Origin: CBDCFV01 sp965261795
GTDB taxonomy: Bacteria > Chloroflexota > Dehalococcoidia > Lucifugimonadales > UBA3495
Direction: 5' to 3'
Assembly (NCBI GenBank): GCA_965261795.1
Contig: OZ253476.1
Coordinates: forward strand, 3,844,001-3,908,000
DNA: 64,000 bases
This document shows, one piece after another, positions 9,601-17,880 of this stretch; positions within the stretch are counted from its first letter, which is position 1; each line of letters starts with the position of its first letter. The position numbers were made by a program, and so were the translations under genes. Under the pieces are notes generated by a model, which was not told the origin of the DNA, searched no databases, and saw nothing but the letters and a program-made list of their open reading frames with translations.

Positions 9601-10165
9601 CCAACTGGAAATCCTCGCCGCCGCAGAGTGCAAGCCGGACACCCCGGCTCAACCGCACCATGAAATCCATCACGGCTTAGTCGAGCAGGGTGTAAAGCAT
9701 ATCGCCAGGGAAGAGCAGCGGGTGGGCGGCCAGCTCGGGCGACCCTCTGGTGCGCGTTTCCGTACCTATACCCGGCTAAAAGCCTATGCTGACTCCATCA
9801 AGGGGCAGCTTTTCGACGTTCCCGCGTTGCACCAGGTCCTCGACGACGTCTACCGTTACCCGCTGCGGCAAGCGGCTGTGGACACGCTGAACCGGCAATT
9901 GCGCAGCGGCGTGGACGACGCGGTCCTGGCGGAGTTGGTAATCACCCTGCGGGACGAGGACCGGCTGTGCCTGACCGAAGACCAAGAATCAGAAGCCCAG
10001 GAACCGCGAATAATCTGCTCCCTGGGTCTCTTCGAGAATGAAAGAGACTTGCCCAACGGGATGAGGGGGGACCAGGGCTCGTCCTCTTTGAATATTGTGA
10101 CTGTTTCGACGGGACACGAAGCGTCGTGGAGCAGGAACGAGATCTATAATGACGATGGCCGGTAA
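6641..10165 (+). CDS. PLD-domain SNF2-type helicase
   Basis: 1174-residue fusion. Residues about 1-200 form a phospholipase D-like domain with HAKLYLL (139-145) and GSSNLTFAG (about 157-165), the HxK...GSxN half-site of PLDc_2 nucleases. Next is a superfamily 2 helicase core: Walker A GDVVGLGKT near 279, DESHN near 351, LLSATPYN near 382, and motif VI QRAGRVDRIGQ near 831. The combination is typical of DNA-defence helicases (compare DrmD of DISARM and BREX-associated helicases). After the usual family ending (PRIICSLGLF) there are about 45 extra residues overlapping the next gene. It leads an operon with a PIN gene, an Eco57I-type methylase and an HNH-like protein. Confidence 0.85.
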   Translation: MPRIFDNLNPDSKLLPALQETFALSSRADFCVGYFNLRGWGGLAPYVDRWSSADGPCRVLIGMQRLPHEELRDALSLVDGSPGMDNRTAHRLRLQLAEQLRQQLTIGAPTNADEHTLRQLAAQLHAGKVVVKLFLRHSLHAKLYLLYRDDPINPIVGYLGSSNLTFAGLAGQGELNVDVLDHDAALKLQKWFEDRWKDRFCVDITEELLQIIEESWARETLVPPFHVYLKMAYHLSHEARAGLAEYKIPRVFGNRLFDFQAAAVKIAAHHLNKRNGVLIGDVVGLGKTLMATAVARIFEDDYGLETLIICPKNLVSMWEDYAHEYGLRARVISISRVIGELPSLRRYRLVVIDESHNLRNREGRRYRAIQEYVRANDSKCILLSATPYNKTYLDLSSQLRIFVEDDQDLGIRPERLLRELGEVEFSRRHQASPRTLAAFDLSGYPDDWRDLMRLYLVRRTRSFIQDNYADTDPDTGRKFLTYEDGNKSFFPNRVPKTIKFAIDESDPNDQYARLYSPGVVETINNLELPRYGLGNYVRDSPASPPIDAEARQIQNLSRAGRRLMGFCRTNLFKRLESSGAAFLMSVERHLLRNYVFLHAIRNGLPLPIGTQDAEMLDSQFTDEDEQQAALDFLDTEEEEDELEQDADETGIAGGSVWTTRSCEARSTEIYEDYKRLYHRRFRWLRSDLFTNALEADLQADADALLGILRTHGAWNPEHDAKLNALHALVTKAHPDRKALVFSQFADTVRYLEERLRDRDLKGMAGVTGNSAEPTEFARRFSPVSNQVRDTVTPERELRVLVATDVLSEGQNLQDCAIVVNYDLPWAIIRLIQRAGRVDRIGQTAEEILCHSFLPAEGVERIIDLRGRVRRRLEQNAEVVGADEAFFEDESDEQTILNLYHERAGILDGDPDGEVDLASHAYQIWKNAISADLRLERAVTNLPDVVFSSRQHAPIAQRPEGVLVFVRTPDGNDALAYVGRDGKSITESQLEILAAAECKPDTPAQPHHEIHHGLVEQGVKHIAREEQRVGGQLGRPSGARFRTYTRLKAYADSIKGQLFDVPALHQVLDDVYRYPLRQAAVDTLNRQLRSGVDDAVLAELVITLRDEDRLCLTEDQESEAQEPRIICSLGLFENERDLPNGMRGDQGSSSLNIVTVSTGHEASWSRNEIYNDDGR

Positions 10166-10625
10166 CCTTCTGTTTGTCGATACAAACGTACTTTTGACCG
10201 CGACCGACGAGTCGCGTGCGCTGCACTCAAGAGCAGTACAACTCCTAGCAGGATCTGTCCGTCAGGATCTGAGCCTCGTCGCTAGCGGCCAAGTGGTGCG
10301 CGAGTACTTGGTTGTCGCTACGCGCCCCATCGAGAGAAATGGACTTGGCTTAAGCGTTTTAGACGCGGAGGCAAATGTGAACGAATTCCTGCGCCGCCTG
10401 GAACTGTATGACGAGACCGAAGAAGTGTCTCTACGTCTGCGCCAACTGGCCATAACCCACAGCCTGCGTGGCAAACGCCTGCATGACGCCAACATAGCCG
10501 CCACGATGTTAGTACACGGCATCTCCACGTTAATCACACAGAACGGGGACGATTTTTCACCTTTTGAGGACATTGCAATCGTGACGATTCCTGATGTCAC
10601 GGTTGCAAGAGAAGGGGAAGCGTAA
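10149..10625 (+). CDS. PIN-domain nuclease within the helicase-methylase operon
   Basis: 158-residue PIN protein with acidic residues D11 (FVDTN), E52 (VREYL), D113 (LHDANIAA) and D134/D135 (NGDDF) in the expected places. It overlaps the helicase 3' end by 17 bp and is 3 bp from the methylase, so it is translated with them. No antitoxin gene is next to it. Either an antitoxin has been absorbed into the helicase C-terminal extension, or the nuclease works as part of the helicase-methylase system. A start at 10155 (MAGN) is also possible. Confidence 0.8.
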   Translation: MTMAGNLLFVDTNVLLTATDESRALHSRAVQLLAGSVRQDLSLVASGQVVREYLVVATRPIERNGLGLSVLDAEANVNEFLRRLELYDETEEVSLRLRQLAITHSLRGKRLHDANIAATMLVHGISTLITQNGDDFSPFEDIAIVTIPDVTVAREGEA

Positions 10626-10628
10626 CTG

Positions 10629-13600
10629 ATGCAAGTACAGGTTGACGAACTCCGCCCCTACCTCCAAGCCTTCGACTTCCAGAGCCTGCTGGTGGAAGGT
10701 CTGGGTTGGGACTACTACCGCGCCGAGCCGGTCAGCGTCCACGTTGATGGTCACGACTACTCCCTTGAACCAGCCGCGGAGAAGACCGGGTTTGCCGTCT
10801 ACGTTTGCGGCCCCGGCGCCGACGGTTCCGTCCCGCCCTACCCCGTGCGCCGCAAGATAGAGCGGCAGGTCGCCAAGCTGGCCTTTGAGCACCTGATTAT
10901 CTTTGTAGATGCCGACCAGACCCTTCAAGTCTGGCAGTGGGTCAAGAGGGAAGCCGGCAAGCCCGCCGCCTGCCGGGAACAGGAGTACCGGACGGGCCGG
11001 ACCGGCGCGCCCATTCTCCAGCGGCTTCAGACCATCGCCTTTGCTTTGGAAGAAGAAGAGTGTCTTAGCATCCTACAAGTCGCCTCCCGCGTCGGCAAGG
11101 CGTTGGACGTGGAGCGGGTTACCAAGCGGTTCTACGAACGCTTCCGGACAGAGTTGGCCGCCTTCCAGGGGTTCATCAACGGCATCACCGCCCAGGGCGA
11201 CCGGGAGTGGTACGCCTCGCTGATGCTCAACCGCATGATGTTCGTTTACTTCGTCCAGAAGCAGGGATTTCTGGACGGCGACGTTGACTATCTTCGGAAC
11301 CGCCTTAGCTTGGTGCAGAGCAGGCGCGGTTCCGGCCGGTTCCAAGACTTCTACCGCAAATTTCTGCTGCGGCTGTTCCACGAAGGTCTGGGGCAGCCCG
11401 AACCGGACAGGGACCCCGCGCTGGCCGATTTGCTGGGCCAGATACCGTTCCTCAACGGCGGCCTGTTCGACGTTCACGACTTGGAGCGGGATAACCCGGA
11501 CATCACCATTCCCGACGCGGCTTTCGAGCGGGTGTTCAATTTCTTCGACGGCTACCGCTGGCACCTGGACGAGCGGCCCCGGCGGGAGGACAACGAAATC
11601 AACCCCGACGTGCTGGGCTACATCTTCGAGAAGTACGTCAACCAGAAGCAGATGGGCGCTTACTACACCAAGGAGGACATCACCGGCTACATCACCCGCA
11701 ACACGGTGATTCCCTTCCTCTTCGACGCCGCGAAGAAGGAATGCCCGGTGGCCTTCAACCCCGGCGGCGGTGTCTGGCGTCTGCTACAGGACGACCCCGA
11801 CCGCTACATCTACCCCGCCGTGGGCCACGGAATAGCCTGGGCTTACTCCCCGGACGCTGACCCGGTGCGCCTGGAACAGGCTTTGGAACTGCCGGAGGAC
11901 ATCGCCGCCGGTCTCGACGAGGTATCTCAGCGCGGCGGCTGGAACCGGCCCGCACCCAAAGAGTACGCCCTGCCCACCGAGACCTGGCGCGAGGTGGTGG
12001 CCCGGCGCCAGCATTACCAGGAAGTCCGGGACAAGCTGGCGGCGGGAGAGGTCTCCGACGTAAACGATCTCATCACCCTGAACCTGGATGCCGAGCAGTT
12101 TGCCCTGAACGTCATCGTCCAGAGCGAGGGGCCGGAGCTTTTGCGCGGGTTCTGGCACGCTTTACGCGATGTCTCGGTCCTGGACCCCACTTGCGGTTCC
12201 GGGGCTTTCCTCTTCGCCGCGCTCAACATCCTGGAACCCCTGTACACCGCCTGCCTGGAGGGTATGCGGGGCTTCCTCGACGACCTGGAAAGGACCCAGC
12301 GTCCGCGTCACCAGCAAACAATGAGCGACTTCCGAGACATCCTGAAGCAAGCGGACCGGCACCCCAGTCAGCAGTACTTCATCCTCAAGTCCATTGTCCT
12401 GAACAACCTCTACGGCGTGGACATCATGGAAGAGGCGGTGGAAATCTGCAAGCTGCGCCTCTTCCTCAAGCTGGTGGCCCAACTGGAGAGCTACGACCAG
12501 ATTGAGCCGCTGCCCGACATTGACTTCAACATAAAGGCTGGCAACACCCTGGTGGGGTTCACGTCATTGGACGCGGTACGCCGGGCCATGACCATTACTC
12601 CCGACGGGAAGCAGTTCCGCGCTCTCGACGAAGAACAGCGAAAGACGCTGAAGCGCATTGAAGAGGACGCGGAAATAGCCAGCCGGGCCTTCGACCAATT
12701 CCGGGAACAGCAGACCGCGCTGGGCGGGGAGGTAACCACAGGAGACAAGGCCGCCTTGCGTTCCCGGTTGGACAGCCTCCGGGAAGAACTGGACCGCTAC
12801 CTGGCCGCCGAATACGGAGTTGCAGTCAAAGACTCCAAGTCTTATGACCGCTGGCAGTCCAGCCACCAACCTTTCCACTGGTTCGTCGAGTTCTACGGGA
12901 TTATGAGCAAAGGCGGGTTTGACGTGGTTGTCGGTAACCCGCCTTATGTGGAGTACATCAAAGTCAAGGATGATTATACCGTCAAGGACTACCAAACAGA
13001 GTCTTGCGGCAATCTGTATGCCTACGTGCTAGAGAGGTGTGAAACTCTGACGAATGAACAGGCATTTCTGAGCATGATAGTGCCCCTCAGCGGACATAGC
13101 ACGAAGCGAATGACTCCATTGATAGACAACTTCTATGAGCGTTTCAGGTCATGCCACCTGATGAACATCAGCGCGGATGCCAACCCAAGCGTGTTATTCA
13201 ACGGAGTCAAATTCAGGCTGGCAATCTTCATAGCGTCGAACCATGGTGAAGGGATATTCACGACTGGCTACTCCCGCTGGTATGCGGAAGAAAGGGATAC
13301 TCTTTTCAGCTTGTTGCGCTACGCAGACATTGGGGACTTACGGTATGCTACTGCCATTCCAAAAGTGTCCAGTCCCTTGCACTACCAAGTCTTGAAGAGA
13401 CTGAACAGCCATCACAGCGCTTGGCAGGAAGCCAAACCAAACCTGGGGAACGAACTTTTGTACCACTCGGCGCCGGTCAACTGGATCAGGGCGCACACCT
13501 CCACGCCTTACTTTCACAGCGAGCGTGACGGTGAAAAGAAATCCACTGAGTTGAAATCTCTCTATTCGGAATCTGACATAGTTCCGAGCCTGCATGGCAT

Positions 13601-13937
13601 CCTTTGCAGCACAACTTTCTTTATCTGGTGGTCGTCCCATTCAGATTGTTACCACCTGAACAAACCCGAGATTTTGACGTTTCCAATGCTATCGGCCGAC
13701 GGCCTGCGTGCTATCTCCCACGAGCTGGAAACAGATATGCAAGCCGAATCGAAACGCCGGGTTTATAACTACAAGACCACCGGACGGGTTGAGTACGATG
13801 AGTTTTACATGAAATTGTCTAAACCCATCCTCGACAAAATAGACCGGGTGCTGGCGGAGCACTACGGCTTCACCGAGGAGGAACTGGACTTCATCATCAA
13901 CTACGACATCAAGTACCGCATGGGGAGGGAGGGGTGA
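10629..13937 (+). CDS. Eco57I-type DNA adenine methylase / type IIG-like protein
   Basis: 1102-residue protein. The SAM-binding motif DPTCGSGAFLFAALNILE begins near residue 518 and the catalytic motif NPPYVEY near 769, the N6-adenine methyltransferase signature of the Eco57I/PglX class. Before it is a long N-terminal region including GAYYTKEDITGYI near 340, common in type IIG and BREX-like methylases. After it is a target-recognition region rich in aromatic residues. I see no clear PD-(D/E)XK nuclease motif at the N-terminus, so cleavage may depend on its neighbours (PLD helicase, PIN, HNH-like). Its TGA overlaps the start of the next gene. Confidence 0.85.
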   Translation: MQVQVDELRPYLQAFDFQSLLVEGLGWDYYRAEPVSVHVDGHDYSLEPAAEKTGFAVYVCGPGADGSVPPYPVRRKIERQVAKLAFEHLIIFVDADQTLQVWQWVKREAGKPAACREQEYRTGRTGAPILQRLQTIAFALEEEECLSILQVASRVGKALDVERVTKRFYERFRTELAAFQGFINGITAQGDREWYASLMLNRMMFVYFVQKQGFLDGDVDYLRNRLSLVQSRRGSGRFQDFYRKFLLRLFHEGLGQPEPDRDPALADLLGQIPFLNGGLFDVHDLERDNPDITIPDAAFERVFNFFDGYRWHLDERPRREDNEINPDVLGYIFEKYVNQKQMGAYYTKEDITGYITRNTVIPFLFDAAKKECPVAFNPGGGVWRLLQDDPDRYIYPAVGHGIAWAYSPDADPVRLEQALELPEDIAAGLDEVSQRGGWNRPAPKEYALPTETWREVVARRQHYQEVRDKLAAGEVSDVNDLITLNLDAEQFALNVIVQSEGPELLRGFWHALRDVSVLDPTCGSGAFLFAALNILEPLYTACLEGMRGFLDDLERTQRPRHQQTMSDFRDILKQADRHPSQQYFILKSIVLNNLYGVDIMEEAVEICKLRLFLKLVAQLESYDQIEPLPDIDFNIKAGNTLVGFTSLDAVRRAMTITPDGKQFRALDEEQRKTLKRIEEDAEIASRAFDQFREQQTALGGEVTTGDKAALRSRLDSLREELDRYLAAEYGVAVKDSKSYDRWQSSHQPFHWFVEFYGIMSKGGFDVVVGNPPYVEYIKVKDDYTVKDYQTESCGNLYAYVLERCETLTNEQAFLSMIVPLSGHSTKRMTPLIDNFYERFRSCHLMNISADANPSVLFNGVKFRLAIFIASNHGEGIFTTGYSRWYAEERDTLFSLLRYADIGDLRYATAIPKVSSPLHYQVLKRLNSHHSAWQEAKPNLGNELLYHSAPVNWIRAHTSTPYFHSERDGEKKSTELKSLYSESDIVPSLHGILCSTTFFIWWSSHSDCYHLNKPEILTFPMLSADGLRAISHELETDMQAESKRRVYNYKTTGRVEYDEFYMKLSKPILDKIDRVLAEHYGFTEEELDFIINYDIKYRMGREG

Positions 13938-14986
13938 TGAAAAAAGGCCACGCAAAGCCGTTCATTCCCAGAGGAAACAAATCCAGTGCGGCCAAACGCA
14001 AAGACGCAATGAATGAACGATTTAAGCTGTACAAGCCTGAATGTCTGTTTGTCGTGGATGCTGAAGGCCATTTCTGCCGAAAACACACAGTTGATTCCCA
14101 TACCATCCCAAAGGCGAATGTCTTAGAACCGATGAAAGGTCCTGACAACAAAGTACTGGTAACGTCATGGGGGCAAGGTGCGTATTCGCATCTTTTCATG
14201 TCCAGTTCGGAAGAGAGTCCGATAGACCTAACTCCGGGCACTTTCAAACCTCGTCCACTAGGAATCAATAGCGCCAGCACCGGGCAATTCGCCTGTGGCA
14301 GCCATGAACCTGTCACTTTCGACCCTATTGATGTTTCAGAACCGGATTTCAATGATCCGGAAGTTCTCTTCCTGATTGAATACCGAACCTATTTGTACGC
14401 CCACTCGCTTCTACTTTGGGGCAAATGGATGTATGAGGAATGGAACCGTGACATTATGCGTGGCACCAACAGCGGACAGAGGTTCCAATGGGTCAATAAG
14501 AGAGACCAGATAAAGCAACTGTTGCCGCAGATTGAGGCCATAGTATCCCAGTTAGGCAAACTTTGGCATGAAAAGAAAAAGGCTGCAAACGTCGCACCCA
14601 AAATCGTATCTGGTAATCTCTTTTATTTTCGATCAAGCCTGAAATTCGCTGCTTGTATGTTCTACGGCAGAAGTTCAGCTATTACGGTGTTTCCTACCGA
14701 AGGCGATTGGCACGGAATGGGCATAACACACATGAAGGAAGACGAGGCCGACGATGATAAGTTCACCGTCAGATTAGCTGAGGCCGCTGAAGCTTCCAGA
14801 AATGAAGAAGGCTATTCCATAAATGTATTGACCGCATTGCACGATGTGGCAGCGGGGGTCGTAGCAATATCACCCGTTTCCTACGACCTGTTGTCTGAGG
14901 AAGAACAACTCAGCATTGGCGCAATTATCGCGGCCATCGCCAACGCTGATAGCATGTCCGAAACACTAAACTCATTACTTCAATGA
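13937..14986 (+). CDS. HNH-like protein with SHTIPK motif
   Basis: About 349 residues; the ATG overlaps the methylase stop (TGATG), so it belongs to the same operon. The region CRKHTVDSHTIPKA followed by INSASTGQFACGSHEP and TFDPID resembles an uncharacterised family with conserved C...SHxIxK...ASxF..FC..HD..LFxPI, which looks like a divergent HNH/zinc nuclease fold. The rest is helical and unrecognised. Position at the end of a helicase-methylase operon suggests an effector or accessory nuclease. Function is inferred from context only. Base composition is lower in GC than in the upstream genes. Confidence 0.6.
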   Translation: MKKGHAKPFIPRGNKSSAAKRKDAMNERFKLYKPECLFVVDAEGHFCRKHTVDSHTIPKANVLEPMKGPDNKVLVTSWGQGAYSHLFMSSSEESPIDLTPGTFKPRPLGINSASTGQFACGSHEPVTFDPIDVSEPDFNDPEVLFLIEYRTYLYAHSLLLWGKWMYEEWNRDIMRGTNSGQRFQWVNKRDQIKQLLPQIEAIVSQLGKLWHEKKKAANVAPKIVSGNLFYFRSSLKFAACMFYGRSSAITVFPTEGDWHGMGITHMKEDEADDDKFTVRLAEAAEASRNEEGYSINVLTALHDVAAGVVAISPVSYDLLSEEEQLSIGAIIAAIANADSMSETLNSLLQ

Positions 14987-14996
14987 AGAGGGCGAA

Positions 14997-15242
14997 ATGG
15001 AACTGTACCAGTTGGACTATGTCCTTCACGAACCTTGTGAAGAACAAGGGTGGCTCTATATGGCCGAGATACCGGAACTGCCCGGTTGCCGGGCTTGGGC
15101 GGAGACTGCCAACGAGACCCTTGCCGAACTGTCCACGGTGGCGGAGCAGTTCATTCTCTCCTACAAGGACCGGGGCAAGACCCTGCCGGCAGGGATAGCT
15201 CCGTCTCAGACTGGAGAGGGCAGAATTTTCGTAGCCGTATGA
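14997..15242 (+). CDS. hicB: HicB-family antitoxin
   Basis: 81-residue HicB-like protein: YLDYVLHE-type strand, then YMAEIPELPGCRAWAET, the partial RNase H fold of HicB antitoxins. There is no separate DNA-binding domain. Its TGA overlaps the ATG of the HicA gene. It lies 10 bp after the HNH-like gene, so it could be co-transcribed with the defence operon. Confidence 0.8.
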   Translation: MELYQLDYVLHEPCEEQGWLYMAEIPELPGCRAWAETANETLAELSTVAEQFILSYKDRGKTLPAGIAPSQTGEGRIFVAV

Positions 15243-15448
15243 CCTACCGGGAACTTACGAGGAAGCTCAGAAGGCTGGGATGCGCCTTCGAGCGCCAGGC
15301 GGGAGGCTCGCACGAAATCTGGATCAACCCGGCCAACGACCAGGAAACCACTGTTCCAAGACACGGCAACCGGGACTTGGCCACGGGAACCGTTCACGGA
15401 ATCCGAAGAGACTTAGGCATCAGTAGACAGGAATTTGACCGGGCCTAG
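15239..15448 (+). CDS. hicA: HicA mRNA interferase toxin
   Basis: 69-residue dsRBD-fold toxin: MTYRELTRKLRRLGC, then GGSHEIW with the catalytic His, and HGNRDLATGTVHGIRRDLGI. The length is typical. The ATG overlaps the hicB stop by four bases, which supports starting here rather than at the longer in-frame extension upstream. Confidence 0.8.
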   Translation: MTYRELTRKLRRLGCAFERQAGGSHEIWINPANDQETTVPRHGNRDLATGTVHGIRRDLGISRQEFDRA

Positions 15449-15478
15449 AAACCGGAAAGCCGGCAGGGGGCAGCAGCC

Positions 15479-15712
15479 ATGCAAAAAACGTTGCACATCA
15501 GGACGACGGTACAGCCGGGCGGCAAGATTGAGATTGCCAGCCCGGAGCTGGAGGCGGGTCAGACGGTGGACGTGGTAGTGACGCCCTCAGCGCCAACGCC
15601 TAAACGTTCGGCTCTGGACATCCTGGCAGAGGCGCCGGGTCAGCGCCTTTTCAAGACCGCGAAGGAAGTTGACGACTACATCAAGGAAGAGAGGGCATCG
15701 TGGGATCGCTGA
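15479..15712 (+). CDS. antitoxin of a PIN toxin pair
   Basis: 77-residue protein: an N-terminal beta region (TLHIRTTVQPGGKIEIASPE) and a C-terminal helical toxin-binding tail (FKTAKEVDDYIKEERASWDR), a layout usual for VapB-type antitoxins paired with PIN toxins. It overlaps the toxin start by 13 bp. A GGCAGGGGGCAGC stretch upstream may serve as ribosome binding site. Confidence 0.7.
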   Translation: MQKTLHIRTTVQPGGKIEIASPELEAGQTVDVVVTPSAPTPKRSALDILAEAPGQRLFKTAKEVDDYIKEERASWDR

Positions 15713-16137
15713 CCCTGCCGGATAGCGGTCCTGTCTACCTCGACACCAATGGCTTTATCTACAGCGTGGAGCGTATCGAACCGTACCGCGCGCTGCTCGA
15801 ACCCATGTGGCAGCAGGCCAGGGCCAGGGCATTTGCCATCGTAAGCAGCGAAATCATAGTTCTGGAAACCCTCGTTAAGCCGCTGCGTGAGGGCGACATG
15901 GTTGTCGAGATGCTATTGCGGTCACTGTTCGATGCCAGTGAAGTGACCCTAGTTCCGGCCACGCGCTCGCTATGGGAAGATGCCGCCCGCCTGCGCGCTG
16001 AGACCGGCCTCAAGACGCCCTACGCTCTCCACGCCGCGACAGCTCTACGGGCGGGTTGCGCGCTCTTCATCACCAACGACACCGACTTCCGCCGTGTCCA
16101 GGAGTTGCCCATAGTAGTCTTGGATGATCTGCTCTAA
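15700..16137 (+). CDS. VapC-like PIN protein with an altered active site
   Basis: 145-residue PIN fold: YLDTNGFIY (D15), SSEIIVLET (E51/E56), KTPYALHAATAL and FITNDTDF (D127/D129). In most relatives the third motif reads KTPDALHAA; here residue 108 is Tyr (TAC, 16021-16023) in place of the catalytic Asp (GAC), a one-base change. The nuclease may be weakened or dead while the complex could still bind DNA or antitoxin. The GTG start lies inside the antitoxin gene. Confidence 0.75.
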   Translation: MGSLTLPDSGPVYLDTNGFIYSVERIEPYRALLEPMWQQARARAFAIVSSEIIVLETLVKPLREGDMVVEMLLRSLFDASEVTLVPATRSLWEDAARLRAETGLKTPYALHAATALRAGCALFITNDTDFRRVQELPIVVLDDLL

Positions 16138-16158
16138 CCACAATCAGGAACGCGATTT

Positions 16159-17001
16159 ATGCCCGACGATAGGTTCAACGAGTACTGCGAGGCTTTGCTC
16201 GCAAGATACAACAGCAGGAATACGAGGGCTGTCACAAGACATCTGGAAAGCCTGTGCGGATTTCTCAGGCAGGAAGGCAACCACGTGGTGCAGACCATGT
16301 ACGGCGGTTCCGTCCGGAGACGTACCTACGTGAACGGCCTTAGTGACGTTGACGTCCTTCTGATAGTGAACCAGTCATCGCTGGTCAACCAACCTCCCGC
16401 ACAGGTCATAGCGTACGTGCGGGACACCATCCAGCACCGGCTTCCCCAGAATACCGTAACCGCGGGCAACCTGGCAGTGACAGTCCGCTACTCCGACGGG
16501 ACCGAAATCCAGATTCTGCCCGCCATTCGGACGAACACCGGCGGCGTGCGGATTGCCGAACCCGGAAGCGCCAGGTGGAGCAACGTGGCGCAGCCCGACA
16601 GGTTTGCCGCCAAGCTCACCGATGTGAACCAGGCAAGGGGTAGCCGTGTCGTGCCAGCCATCAAACTGGCCAAAGCCATCGCAGACTGTTTCATTACCAG
16701 TCAGGACCGGAAGATTAGCGGATACCACATGGAGTCTCTCGCCATCGACGCATTCAGAAACTATAACGGTTCGCTCGACTCGAAGACTATGTTGAATCAC
16801 TTGTTCGGGCACTCGATGACAGCAGTAATGCGACCAATCGCTGATTCGACGGGGCAGTCGAGATATGTGGACGAGTACCTGGGACAGGCAAATTCCGCAG
16901 GCCGCCAGCGGACTGCAACTTACTTTGGGCAGATGCGGGGCAAGGTCAACTCCTGCCGGACCAGGGCAGATTTCGACAACCTGTTCTGCGAGGGGAACTA
17001 A
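16159..17001 (+). CDS. CD-NTase-like nucleotidyltransferase
   Basis: 280-residue polymerase-beta-fold nucleotidyltransferase. GGS at 49-51 and SDVDV at 62-66 (D63, D65) are the nucleotide-binding and metal motifs. E116 in EIQILPAI supplies the third acid. The C-terminal half (VPAIKLAKAI, KISGYHMESLAI) matches the helical lid of SMODS/CD-NTase enzymes that make cyclic oligonucleotide alarms in CBASS immunity. It starts an apparent operon with two SLOG-fold proteins and a GHKL ATPase, spaced 15, 21 and 50 bp. No standard CBASS effector (phospholipase, TM, Cap4) is present. A CCA-adding or antibiotic nucleotidyltransferase is less likely on length and motifs. Confidence 0.7.
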   Translation: MPDDRFNEYCEALLARYNSRNTRAVTRHLESLCGFLRQEGNHVVQTMYGGSVRRRTYVNGLSDVDVLLIVNQSSLVNQPPAQVIAYVRDTIQHRLPQNTVTAGNLAVTVRYSDGTEIQILPAIRTNTGGVRIAEPGSARWSNVAQPDRFAAKLTDVNQARGSRVVPAIKLAKAIADCFITSQDRKISGYHMESLAIDAFRNYNGSLDSKTMLNHLFGHSMTAVMRPIADSTGQSRYVDEYLGQANSAGRQRTATYFGQMRGKVNSCRTRADFDNLFCEGN

Positions 17002-17016
17002 GGCAAGGAATCACCG

Positions 17017-17859
17017 ATGATTGGCAAGTTCATACTGATTTCCGGCAGCGCGGGGCCTTCATGTCCCGCCGACAAGCTGGACATCGCCATTCAGTTCATC
17101 AGAAGCTTCACCGGAGAGGCGTTGAGCCGGGGAGGGGGCATCGTGGTGCTTGCGGGTGACGAGGAGTCCACCAAAGACGAACACGGCACGCCTCACATAT
17201 TTGACTGGCTCGCCTTGCGAGAAATCGAGAGCTATGCCAAAAGCACGTCCGAAACCCCACGCCCTTACGCCCGAGTCATCATGTCCGACCAAGCGCCGGA
17301 TTTAAAGATAGACGATGCCAACCTGCGACTGCTGAGAGACTTGGAGCAGAGAAACGCCGTAGAACTTTGTCCTATACGGCGAGAGGTGTTCACCGGCGGT
17401 GAGTATCGAAAGGTGATGATTGAAATGGCTGATGCCATGCTCGCAGTCGGCGGCGGCAAAGGCACTTATTCCACCGGAGCGGAGATGATTAGCCAGGGAA
17501 AGCCCGTGTTGCCATTGGACCTGCAACTAGGCTCCACTGCCGACGACGGCGACGGGGCCGTTGCCCTGCACCGGGAAATGGCGTCGGCCCCCGACCGCTT
17601 CTTCCCGAACACGTACCAGAACGCGAGAAACAGGCTTGGATTGCTCTCCTTGAACCGGGGGGTCAACGGAGCGGCAACCGTGGCGCGGGTGTCAGCCGAG
17701 ATGCTCGCCAAAGAGTTTGACTCCATTCCGCTATCGGACCAGTCAATGAACGTCAGGCGACGGCTAGTCGCTGCCTGGGAGGCTATGAAGTCGCTCCCCA
17801 TTATCGCGTCTGCAATCAGAATTATCGAATGGACGAAGAGTTTACTCTCCTTTACGTAG
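17017..17859 (+). CDS. SLOG-domain protein (TIR/LOG-like Rossmann fold)
   Basis: 280 residues. It begins with a Rossmann strand and loop (KFILISGSAGPSCP). The LOG/SLOG-type ligand site ADAMLAVGGGKGTYSTGAEM lies at about 139-157, with GGGKGT and E156 placed like the nucleotide-binding PGGxGTxxE of LOG enzymes. A C-terminal hydrophobic helix (residues about 258-280) could be a weak membrane or packing segment. SLOG proteins near nucleotidyltransferases have been proposed as nucleotide-signal sensors or effectors. That role is an inference from the neighbour at 16159. Confidence 0.6.
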   Translation: MIGKFILISGSAGPSCPADKLDIAIQFIRSFTGEALSRGGGIVVLAGDEESTKDEHGTPHIFDWLALREIESYAKSTSETPRPYARVIMSDQAPDLKIDDANLRLLRDLEQRNAVELCPIRREVFTGGEYRKVMIEMADAMLAVGGGKGTYSTGAEMISQGKPVLPLDLQLGSTADDGDGAVALHREMASAPDRFFPNTYQNARNRLGLLSLNRGVNGAATVARVSAEMLAKEFDSIPLSDQSMNVRRRLVAAWEAMKSLPIIASAIRIIEWTKSLLSFT

Positions 17860-17880
17860 CAATCGAACTGACAGAGGAAA

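Noticed and set aside
6641..13937. DISARM system
   Set aside because: The helicase and methylase resemble DrmD and DrmMI, but DrmA (DUF1998 helicase), DrmB and a separate DrmC are absent.
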